The notes below the pieces were generated by a model. It did no database searches and had not been told where the DNA came from. It saw only the letters and a list, made by a program, of their open reading frames with translations. Position numbers and translations under genes: made by a program. This document shows, one piece after another, positions 23,479 to 30,607 of a DNA stretch of 45,789 bases; positions within the stretch are counted from its first letter, which is position 1; each line of letters starts with the position of its first letter. Source of the stretch: Deltaproteobacteria bacterium (GTDB lineage: Bacteria; Desulfobacterota; Desulfomonilia; UBA1062); NCBI GenBank assembly GCA_018436855.1, contig JAHDKO010000090.1, positions 1 through 45,789 on the forward strand, in the 5' to 3' direction.

Positions 23479-24411
23479 CTACAGGGAACATGCGTCACCG
23501 GTCTGCCTCCCGCTGATGAAATCCGGTCGCGCATAGGCCGGGTTGGGGTATGAATAAAAGCCTTTTTTTGTCTTATGCCCCAGCTCGTCCCGGTCTATAT
23601 AGGCCTTGAGGAGTACGGCGTTCGCCTTTGCCTGGGGGTCATTGTTCTTCTGCGCCCAGTAGTCGGTGATGGTCCATACGGTCTTGAGCCCGATCTGGTC
23701 CATGATGCCAAAGGGGCCGATGGGCGTGTGCATGATACCCATCCATGCCCGGTCGATGTCCTCGACGCTCGCAACGCGCCGTGAGGCAAGTGTGAGGGCG
23801 GTCTGGATGAGGTTCGAGATCATGGCGTTGAACACATAACCGTGGTTTTCCCGGTGCAGCATGATGGGAATCTGCCCGATGCTCAGCGCGAAATCGTGTA
23901 CGAGCCGTGTTACCTCTGGAGCGGTGCCCGGATGCGGCATGACATCCACCACATTCGTGGTCCGGACATCGTGGAAGTGAAGCGCAGCCAGCCTTTCGGG
24001 CCTGCCTGCGGCATGGGCGAACTTCGACGGCAAAAGCAGGGAGGTGTTGGTGGTGAAGACGGTGTGCTCCGGGCAGAGCTCATGAAACCGGGCAAAGATC
24101 TCTGATTTGATCTCCGGTATCTCGGGAACGGATTCGCTGACGATGTCGGCCCCGGATGCAGCCTCGCAGGGATCGGTGGTTGCGGTGATGCGGGCCATGG
24201 TTTCCGCCAGCTCAACACCGGTGATCCTCCCCGTAGGGACAAACCAGGAATTTCCGAGCTTTTCCATGGATCTCAGCGCTTGGGCGAGGATCTCCCCGGA
24301 GATGTCGTACATGACCACCTCGTACCCGTGCATGGCGCAGACAAAGCCGATCTGCCGGCCCATGGTCCCGGCGCCGAGAATGAGCACCTTTCGTATGGAA
24401 ACGATGTTCAT
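23479..24411 (-). CDS. 3-hydroxyacyl-CoA dehydrogenase (3-hydroxybutyryl-CoA dehydrogenase type), divergent active site
   Basis: 310-residue NAD-dependent dehydrogenase acting on 3-hydroxyacyl-CoA, in the soluble single-domain-pair form. The Rossmann motif is VLILGAGTMGRQIG (9-22). TNTSLLLPSKFA and GRPERLAALHF are present, followed by the C-terminal domain (HRENHGYVFNAMISNLIQTA, GPFGIMDQIGLKTVW, KKGFYSYP). The usual HFFNP...LVEV stretch reads HFHDV...VVDVMPHPGT. The catalytic histidine is kept, while the partner glutamate appears as aspartate one position closer. This marks a divergent subfamily. The start at 24411 has GGGAG upstream. It lies 93 bases after the SDR gene, same strand, probably one operon divergent from the TetR regulator. 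Confidence 0.88.
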   Translation of the reverse strand: MNIVSIRKVLILGAGTMGRQIGFVCAMHGYEVVMYDISGEILAQALRSMEKLGNSWFVPTGRITGVELAETMARITATTDPCEAASGADIVSESVPEIPEIKSEIFARFHELCPEHTVFTTNTSLLLPSKFAHAAGRPERLAALHFHDVRTTNVVDVMPHPGTAPEVTRLVHDFALSIGQIPIMLHRENHGYVFNAMISNLIQTALTLASRRVASVEDIDRAWMGIMHTPIGPFGIMDQIGLKTVWTITDYWAQKNNDPQAKANAVLLKAYIDRDELGHKTKKGFYSYPNPAYARPDFISGRQTGDACSL

Positions 24412-24504
24412 GGATTTTTCTCCCTTTTTTGCAGACATGTCGCGTGTCCGAACCTTTTGTGAAATGTTCTGTGCCGTGAACACGCGCGGTTTTTTCCCAT
24501 GGCC

Positions 24505-25269
24505 TTACGCCAGTGCCCCTCCGTCCACCACAAAGCACGCACCGGTGGTGAAGCTGGCTGCATCGGACACGAGATAGAGCACTGCGCCGGAGATCTCACG
24601 CGGCTGGGCGTGCCGTGCCAGGGGGATCATCTGAACCGCCAGGTCGTGGATGTCCCGGTTTTCCATGATGGCCTTGGAGAAGTGCGTGTCCACCAGTCCG
24701 GGAAGCAGGACGTTGACCCGGATGTTCTTGCCGGCGAGCTCCTTGGCGAACGCCCGGGTCATGGAGATCATCCCTGCCTTGGTGATGGAATAGATGCCCT
24801 GAAACGGTGCCGGCCTGACTCCGTTGACGGATGACACGTTCACGATGGAGCCGCCCCCTGCATCGGCCATGAGCCGTGAGGCATGGCTGATCATAAAGAA
24901 GGGCCCTTTCAGGTTCACGTCAAAGGTCTTGTTCCAGATCCTTTCGTCTGCGCCCAGCATCTCACCGAAATAGGGATTGGTGGCCGCGTTGTTGACGAGG
25001 ATGTCGAGTCTGCCGAACCGCATCCGTATGTCATCGAAGAGCTGCTCTATCTGCTTCGGGTCACCCATGTGACAGGGCATCACCTCAGCCCTTCCTCCCC
25101 GCGCGCCGATCTTCTCAGCCACGCTCTTCAGTGCTTCCGCCTTTCTGCTCACGAGAATGCACTGAGCCCCGTAATCCGCGAGGGTGACAGCCACAGCCTC
25201 TCCGATTCCCCTGCTGGCTCTGGTGATCAGTGCCAGCTTTCCGTTCAGTGAAAAGCTTACCTTCTCCAT
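24505..25269 (-). CDS. Short-chain dehydrogenase/reductase (SDR family oxidoreductase)
   Basis: 254-residue classical SDR, probably acting on a hydroxy- or oxo-acyl substrate with NAD(P). It has VNNAATNP, VNVSSVNG (catalytic Ser), the YxxxK pair in YSITKAGM, and the FabG-like ending RHAQPREISGAVLYLVSDAA then TGACFVVDGG. One oddity: the cofactor motif TGxxxGxG reads TRASRGIG, with Arg17 in place of the first glycine (codon AGA). The start is fixed by AGGAG six bases before ATG (MEKVSFSL). It is first in a leftward pair with the 3-hydroxyacyl-CoA dehydrogenase and divergent from the TetR gene across an AT-rich 355-base region. Confidence 0.92.
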   Translation of the reverse strand: MEKVSFSLNGKLALITRASRGIGEAVAVTLADYGAQCILVSRKAEALKSVAEKIGARGGRAEVMPCHMGDPKQIEQLFDDIRMRFGRLDILVNNAATNPYFGEMLGADERIWNKTFDVNLKGPFFMISHASRLMADAGGGSIVNVSSVNGVRPAPFQGIYSITKAGMISMTRAFAKELAGKNIRVNVLLPGLVDTHFSKAIMENRDIHDLAVQMIPLARHAQPREISGAVLYLVSDAASFTTGACFVVDGGALA

Positions 25270-25402
25270 TTTGTGCTCCTTGTTCATCGCGTTGTCTCCC
25301 CGAGGTTTATCTCTGAGGAATACCCTTATCCGCCGATTGTTCTGCCTCACCTTAAAAAACAGACCATAACTATGAAAAAGACAAATAAAACAAACACCAA
25401 CT

Positions 25403-25430
25403 ATGATAATGAAACAATAAACCGGCTCAA
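25403..25430 (-). promoter_or_regulatory. Candidate leftward promoter for the SDR/3-hydroxyacyl-CoA dehydrogenase genes
   Basis: On the minus strand TTGAGC (25425-25430, four of six) and TATCAT (25403-25408, five of six) are 16 bases apart. The predicted transcript starts about 130 bases before the SDR ATG. Confidence 0.4.
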
Positions 25431-25443
25431 GAAATATAAAAAC

Positions 25444-25504
25444 TAGTCGAAAAGAAAGACTAAGTCAATTATAACTTGACAAAATAAAAGAAGGAGACTA
25501 TTTA
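25444..25504 (+). promoter_or_regulatory. Candidate TetR promoter with overlapping inverted repeats
   Basis: A perfect -35 TTGACA (25476-25481) is followed after 17 bases by a weak TATTTA (25499-25504). The -35 overlaps GTCAA-N7-TTGAC (25464-25480), and TAGTC-N9-GACTA lies just upstream (25444-25462). Autoregulation by the adjacent TetR protein at one of these repeats would be normal for the family, but it is not shown. Confidence 0.4.
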
Positions 25505-25624
25505 ACTCGTATGAGACAAAGCTCGACCATAAAAATATGCATTGCAATCAGAGCATTGCTTTTCGTTTTCGCCTGTGGATACCCTTCCACTTGGAAAATA
25601 CCAAAGAGGTAAGGAGGGAATGAC

Positions 25625-26311
25625 ATGGCCAGAACGAGCCCCAAGGAACAGCGGAGAGAACGGATCATCGAAAACGCGCTGAAGATCTTTGCGGAAAAAG
25701 GCTTTCAGGATGCGACCATCTCAGAGATCAGCAAGGCGGCAGGGGTTTCCGATGCCACGGTGTACGAGTATTTCAAGACCAAAGAGGACCTGCTCTTCGT
25801 GATCCCCGAGGAGATCACCGAGAGATCCACCCGTGAGATCCGGGGCGTCATGCCCTTTCTGCGGGGTGCCGAGTCAAAGCTCAGGGCCATCGTGCAGGGG
25901 TATGTCACCACCTATGAGAACAATCCGGAATACTCGAACCTGATCATGCTCCAGCTCAAGACCAATCGCAACTTCCTGAAGACCCGGGCGTTCGAGGTGG
26001 TCCGCGAGGCCGCGCAGGTGCTGCTTTCCTGCATCCAGGAAGGCATCGACGAAGGGGCGTTCAGGAAAGACACCGATCCGTACCTGGTGAGGGCAATGAT
26101 CCTGGGGACCATCGAACATCTCTTCACGCGCAGGCATCTGCAGGGGACACCGGGCAGTTTCATGGACCGGGTCGACCCCCTGGTCGATCTGATACTCGAC
26201 GGCATACGGGCCAGGAAAAAGTCCGGAGACGTCTCTCTCCATCTGCATATCGCCGGACAGGACATCCTGCCGGATGAAAACATGAGTGTCACGGAGGAAA
26301 AGAAGACATGA
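25625..26311 (+). CDS. TetR/AcrR family transcriptional regulator
   Basis: 228-residue one-component regulator. The N-terminal helix-turn-helix is clear: RIIENALKIFAEKGFQDATISEISKA, then AGVSDATVYEYFKTKEDLLF (residues about 13-58). The rest is an all-helical ligand domain of the kind that binds acyl-CoA in FadR-type TetR proteins. AGGAGG lies seven bases before the ATG. It is divergent from the SDR/dehydrogenase pair and upstream of the dehydratase gene, with which it is probably co-transcribed. It is the likely local repressor, perhaps sensing a CoA thioester (inference from neighbours). Confidence 0.93.
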   Translation: MARTSPKEQRRERIIENALKIFAEKGFQDATISEISKAAGVSDATVYEYFKTKEDLLFVIPEEITERSTREIRGVMPFLRGAESKLRAIVQGYVTTYENNPEYSNLIMLQLKTNRNFLKTRAFEVVREAAQVLLSCIQEGIDEGAFRKDTDPYLVRAMILGTIEHLFTRRHLQGTPGSFMDRVDPLVDLILDGIRARKKSGDVSLHLHIAGQDILPDENMSVTEEKKT

Positions 26312-26370
26312 CCATTAAAGCGGTGAAGGAACCGGCCGGGTTTCAGGCCCGGGAGCGAAGGAGGCACAGT

Positions 26371-27861
26371 ATGAGGACACGGGAGCAGTATATCGAGGGG
26401 CTGCGGAAGCTGCGCAGGAACCTCTATTACAACGGGTCGCGCATCGACCGCGACGACGAGCTGCAGCAGCCCGCGCTCAACGTGATGGGGACCACCTTCG
26501 ACGCGGTCAGAGACCCCGAGCTCAAGGATCTGTGCACCGCGACCTCTCACCTGACCGGTCATACCATCAACCGCTTCTGCCATATCCACCAGAACCCGGC
26601 CGACCTGCACAAGAAGCAGGACATGACCCGTGCCCTGTGCCGGAAGGTGGGTTTCTGCATTCAGCGCTGCATGGGCATCGACTCTGTCAATGCCGTCAAT
26701 GCCGTCTCGTTCGAGGCGGACAGGCTCAATGGCGGCCGGACCGAATACCACAAGAATTTTCTGAGGTGGCTCCAACACTTTCAGCTCGGCGACCTCGTGG
26801 GGGCGTGCGCCCAGACCGATGTCAAGGGCGAGCGGCTCAAAAGGCCCATCCAGCAGGCAGACCCGGACATGTACCTGCACGTGGTGGAGAAGAAGAGCGA
26901 CGGCATCGTGGTGAGGGGATGCAAGCTGCACATATCCGAGGCATCCATCGCGGACGAGATCATGGTCATTCCCACCCGGGCGCTCGGCCCGGACGAGAAG
27001 GAGTATGCCGTGGCCTTCGCGGTTCCGGCAGACCACGAGGGAGTCAAGCAGGTTCTGTCCATCCACAACTTCCGGGGACGAAAGTATTATAAAAAAGGAT
27101 TTGTGGGCGGATATACAGACTCCTACCTCATCTTCGACAATGTATTCGTGCCCTGGGAGCGGGTGTTCCTCTGCGGCGAGAACGACCACGGCGGCGTGTG
27201 CGCCCTGCTGTTCGCCCTGTTCCACCGGCACAGCTATTCGGGCTGCAAGCCCGCCATCGGCGACGTCCTTACCGGCATGGCGTCGCTGGCCGCACGGCAC
27301 AACGGGATCCGGAAGACCTCGCATGTCAGGGAGATGCTCTCGGAGTTCATCAAGATCACCGAGTTGGGCTATGCAGCGGGCTACACGGCTTCGGCCCTGG
27401 GCAAGCCCGAGGTGTACATACCGGGAATGGGCTCGGTACCCTATGGCCCGGGGAGCTGCATCCCCAACTCGATTTACGCAAATGTCGGAAGGTGCCTCAC
27501 GGGCGAGGCGGTGTTCAAGGAGCAGGAAATGCTCTGCAGCATAGCGGGAGGCCTGCCTGCGACCTTCCCCAACGAGGGCGACCTCACCGATCCCGAGCTC
27601 AAGCCCCTGCTGGAAAAATACCTCAGGCGCAACCCGGACATCCCGATCGAGGACCAGATCAAGTTCTGGATGCTCTACATCGACTACTCGTGCTCGGGAT
27701 TCGCCGGTCCCATGAACTATGGCAACTATCATGGCGGGGGTTCCCCCATCATGGAGCAGATCGCCATCACCTCGCAGTACGACATCAAACTCAGGGAAAA
27801 ACTCGTAAACAGCATCGCAGGCATTGAAGAGCTGAAGCTCGGTACTCTCACCAGCTTATGA
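26371..27861 (+). CDS. 4-hydroxybutyryl-CoA dehydratase-like [4Fe-4S] flavoenzyme (AbfD family)
   Basis: 496-residue member of the 4-hydroxyphenylacetate 3-hydroxylase/AbfD superfamily. Characterised AbfD binds FAD and a [4Fe-4S] cluster through three Cys and one His and converts 4-hydroxybutyryl-CoA to crotonyl-CoA. The ligand pattern is retained: Cys96 and Cys100 in FCIQRCMG (spacing four, as in Cys99/Cys103), and His285 and Cys292 in HRHSYSGC (spacing seven, as in His292/Cys299). That argues for a true dehydratase rather than a flavin monooxygenase. Length matches AbfD (about 490). The start at 26371 has AGGAGG; an in-frame ATG at 26308 overlaps the tetR stop codon and is an alternative. 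Fits with the 3-hydroxyacyl-CoA dehydrogenase nearby. Exact substrate unproven. Confidence 0.87.
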   Translation: MRTREQYIEGLRKLRRNLYYNGSRIDRDDELQQPALNVMGTTFDAVRDPELKDLCTATSHLTGHTINRFCHIHQNPADLHKKQDMTRALCRKVGFCIQRCMGIDSVNAVNAVSFEADRLNGGRTEYHKNFLRWLQHFQLGDLVGACAQTDVKGERLKRPIQQADPDMYLHVVEKKSDGIVVRGCKLHISEASIADEIMVIPTRALGPDEKEYAVAFAVPADHEGVKQVLSIHNFRGRKYYKKGFVGGYTDSYLIFDNVFVPWERVFLCGENDHGGVCALLFALFHRHSYSGCKPAIGDVLTGMASLAARHNGIRKTSHVREMLSEFIKITELGYAAGYTASALGKPEVYIPGMGSVPYGPGSCIPNSIYANVGRCLTGEAVFKEQEMLCSIAGGLPATFPNEGDLTDPELKPLLEKYLRRNPDIPIEDQIKFWMLYIDYSCSGFAGPMNYGNYHGGGSPIMEQIAITSQYDIKLREKLVNSIAGIEELKLGTLTSL

Positions 27862-27953
27862 TGGTCGCAACCCGGGTGTGGATGTCCGGCTTATGATACA
27901 GCGCTCGCATCGTCATTCTCATGCACTGCATAACCTGCCAAAATCAGAGGCTG

Positions 27954-27982
27954 TTGACATGGACTCCACTTGGGATTATTTT
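27954..27982 (+). promoter_or_regulatory. Promoter of the orphan substrate-binding protein gene
   Basis: A perfect TTGACA (27954-27959) and TATTTT (27977-27982, four of six) are 17 bases apart, about 45 bases upstream of the ATG at 28027. This suggests independent transcription from the dehydratase gene. Confidence 0.55.
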
Positions 27983-28026
27983 CTAAGAGTTTGAATGATG
28001 GGTAAAATTCTTGAAGGAGGAAGCGT

Positions 28027-28992
28027 ATGATCACGTCAATGAAGTGCTTTATCTGTGCCGTATGCATCACGCTTGCCGCATCTTGTGTATTCGCCCAGGA
28101 TCTCAAAGGGAAAAAAATTCTTTTCATCGATTCGTATCACGAGGGTTATGCCTGGAGCGACGGACTCACCTCAGGCATACGGGAAACCATCGAGGGAAGG
28201 GGTATAGACCTCAAGATCTTCCGGATGGACACCAAGAGAAACGCATCCACCGAATTCAAGGAGAACAAGGCCCTGGAGGCAAAGGCCCTGATAGAAAAGT
28301 ACAAGCCGGACGTGGTCATTGCCGCGGATGACAATGCATCGCTCTTTATCGTGGCACCCTACTACAAGAACTCCCCCATACCGGTCGTGTTCTGCGGGGT
28401 GAACTGGGACTGCTCGAACTACGGATATCCCTATGAGAATACCACGGGTATGATCGAGATGTCGGGTATCAGGCAGATCCTGGAGAAACTGAATACCATC
28501 ACCAGCGGCCGGAGAATAGGGTATCTCTCCGCCAGTGAATACACCGATCAGAAAGAGGTGGAGGTATACCGGAAGATATTCCAGCTGGATATCAAGACGT
28601 ATTTTGCAAAAGACTTTGCGGAATGGAAGGATCGTTTCCTTCAGCTCCAGTCCGAGGTGGACATGTTTATCGTGGGGAACAACGCCGGGATAAAGGGCTG
28701 GGACGATGCGCAGGCCGAGGAATTCGTGCTGAAGAACACCCGGATCCCCACCGGTGCACTCTATGAGTGGGTGGCGCCCTACGCCCTCCTGAGCGCCTCC
28801 AACGTTCCCGAGGAGCAGGGACGGTGGAGCGCTCTGGCAGCCATGAAGATAATGGATGGCACGCCGCCTTCCTCCATCGAGATGGCAACGAACAAGGAGA
28901 TCAAGCTCATTGTGAACAAGCGGATGGAAAAGGCGTCAGGCATCACGATTCCATCCGAGATCACAGCAGCCGCAGACGTGATCATCGAATAA
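28027..28992 (+). CDS. Periplasmic ABC-type substrate-binding protein, orphan
   Basis: 321-residue secreted binding protein: signal peptide to about residue 24 (cleavage after VFA), then KKILFIDSYHEGYAWSDGLTSGI. That motif is characteristic of the ABC_sub_bind/sensor-type periplasmic proteins often linked to histidine kinases. The two-lobed fold shows DVVIAADDNASLFIV, NSPIPVVFCGVNWD, GRRIGYLSASEY and PTGALYEWVAPYAL. AGGAGG precedes the ATG. No ABC permease or ATPase is adjacent, so it may serve a distant transporter or act as a sensor input. Ligand unknown. Confidence 0.88.
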   Translation: MITSMKCFICAVCITLAASCVFAQDLKGKKILFIDSYHEGYAWSDGLTSGIRETIEGRGIDLKIFRMDTKRNASTEFKENKALEAKALIEKYKPDVVIAADDNASLFIVAPYYKNSPIPVVFCGVNWDCSNYGYPYENTTGMIEMSGIRQILEKLNTITSGRRIGYLSASEYTDQKEVEVYRKIFQLDIKTYFAKDFAEWKDRFLQLQSEVDMFIVGNNAGIKGWDDAQAEEFVLKNTRIPTGALYEWVAPYALLSASNVPEEQGRWSALAAMKIMDGTPPSSIEMATNKEIKLIVNKRMEKASGITIPSEITAAADVIIE

Positions 28993-29212
28993 GCTCCTTT
29001 CGGGAAGGCACCGGGTGACATGACGGCTGACCGGGCCTCGCAGGGCCGGGAGGCGCGATCTTCCTGCCGGCTTCGCCGCCTTGCTCAAGCGGCGCGGACG
29101 AGGTGGGAATGCGCCCGGCGGCGGAATGTCCGCCCCTGTTTACCGGTATGGGCGGGCCGCCGTCCGGCCGTGCGCCGGAGGGGATGATGCTTCGGCGGAA
29201 GGCAGAAGCCTG

Positions 29213-30364
29213 TCAGTACAGCTCGTACTCGACGAGCCTGCCGTCCAGGGGGCCGTTTTTCAGAGCACGCTTCCAGGAGGTGTGCAGCCCCACCGACTTG
29301 ATGAGACCGCGGTCGCCGAAATAGATATAGGCCTTCGATCCGGTGCACTTCTTCTTGAGGAAGTCTCCGAATTCCTTCATGAACGCGGCCATATCCTGTT
29401 TCCTGCTCAGGCGTATGCCGTAAGGCGGGTTGGTGACGATGGTCGTGTTCCGAAGCCCGGCGATGTCCTGAAAACGTTTTTTGTGGAGCACGATGTTTTT
29501 CCCGCCAGGAAGTCTGCCCGAGTTGACCCTGGCCGCGGCGACCGACTCGCCTGACAAGTCGCTGCCCGATATGAGGCCCGGCGGAAGTTCCCTGATCTCG
29601 CGGTCGGCCTGCTTTCTGATCCTGGTCCATAAGCCGCGGTCGAAATCCGGGAGGTACTCGAAGCCGAAGGCGGTGCGCAGGTATCCGGCCGGCACCCTGC
29701 AGTAGCGCATCAGTGCCTCGCACAAGAGGGTCCCGGAGCCGCACATGGGGTCGTACAGGGGCGTTTCGCCCTGCCAGCCGCTGAGCCGGATGATGGCTGC
29801 TGCAAGGGTCTCCTGCATGGGTGCGTCCATGGCGTGCTTTCGGTAGCCCCTGCGGTGCAGCGAGCCCCCGGAGGTGTCCAGATAGATGGTGGCCTTGTTG
29901 TTGGCGATGTGGAGGTTGAAGACCACGTCGGGCTTGATCCTTTCCACATTGGGCCTGCGGGTGCACCATTCGTTGAAGGTGTCCACGATGGCGTCTTTCA
30001 GCACCAGGGCGGCGTACTGGGAGTGGGTGATCCGGCTGTGCGAGACATTGGAGTTCACCATGAAGGTCTTGTCCAGGCCGAAGATCTCGGGCCACGGGAC
30101 GCAGCGTGCCATCTTGTAGAGATACTTGGTGTCGTGGCAGTCGAAGCTGATGAGCGGGGCCAGCACCCGCGTGATGATCCGCGAGAGATAATTGACGCGG
30201 TACAGGGCCGCCTTGTCGGCATTGAAGTAGAGCCCCCGGAAGGTGGTCTTCACCTCGCTTGCCCCCAGGGAGGCTATTTCCTGCGCGCCGAGGTCCTCGA
30301 TACCGTCCGCGACCTGGGCGAAGAACCGGTATCCCTTGAGATAGTCATACATCCTGGTATCCAT
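29213..30364 (-). CDS. THUMP-domain class I RNA methyltransferase (RlmL N-terminal-like)
   Basis: 383 residues. The N-terminal region (about 14-165, YRFFAQVADGIEDLGAQEI, with INDYL-type THUMP features and HIANNKATIYLDTSGGSLHRRGYR) is followed by a Rossmann SAM-methyltransferase. Motif I is LYDPMCGSGTLLCEAL, motif IV TNPPYGIRLSR. This is the COG0116 group, which makes m2G in 23S rRNA (RlmL/YpsC) or tRNA (Trm14). It lacks the RlmK half of the E. coli fusion. GAGGG lies upstream of the ATG at 30364. It is divergent from the Lon-like protease gene. Confidence 0.92.
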   Translation of the reverse strand: MDTRMYDYLKGYRFFAQVADGIEDLGAQEIASLGASEVKTTFRGLYFNADKAALYRVNYLSRIITRVLAPLISFDCHDTKYLYKMARCVPWPEIFGLDKTFMVNSNVSHSRITHSQYAALVLKDAIVDTFNEWCTRRPNVERIKPDVVFNLHIANNKATIYLDTSGGSLHRRGYRKHAMDAPMQETLAAAIIRLSGWQGETPLYDPMCGSGTLLCEALMRYCRVPAGYLRTAFGFEYLPDFDRGLWTRIRKQADREIRELPPGLISGSDLSGESVAAARVNSGRLPGGKNIVLHKKRFQDIAGLRNTTIVTNPPYGIRLSRKQDMAAFMKEFGDFLKKKCTGSKAYIYFGDRGLIKSVGLHTSWKRALKNGPLDGRLVEYELY

Positions 30365-30445
30365 GGTAAACCCTCATTCCCGAATTCACAAGGCATACAG
30401 CACGGGCATGGGAGATGTAAAGGGCCTTGGTGAGGTCGCCTTGCC

Positions 30446-30469
30446 TTTGAAGGTACATTCAATATTCTA
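30446..30469 (+). promoter_or_regulatory. Weak candidate promoter of the Lon-like protease
   Basis: In the divergent spacer, TTGAAG (30446-30451 region) is followed by several AT-rich -10 options, TATTCT at 10 bases and TATTAT at 18 bases. The AT-rich island itself is clear; the exact hexamers are not. Confidence 0.3.
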
Positions 30470-30607
30470 TTATTATATCAACCCGTTTTTTTGAGTCGAT
30501 TCTTTCACGCCCGGGTGATTGCGTCCGGAGCGGCCGGCCCTGTCCTTTCCTTAAAAAAGGGCGGCGCCCGGCAGCGGAAAAAAACGGGATGGAGGAGGGA
30601 GGAAGAG

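Larger units (their letters stand above)
25270..25624. other. AT-rich divergent control region between the SDR and TetR genes
   Basis: Markedly AT-rich compared with the rest of the window. It carries candidate promoters in both directions (25403-25430 leftward, 25476-25504 rightward) and two short inverted repeats (25444-25462, 25464-25480). It also holds a 33-codon frame (25511-25612, MRQSSTIKICIAIRALL...) whose stop codon runs into the TetR ribosome site (TAAGGAGG). That frame could be a leader peptide or chance. Confidence 0.5.
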
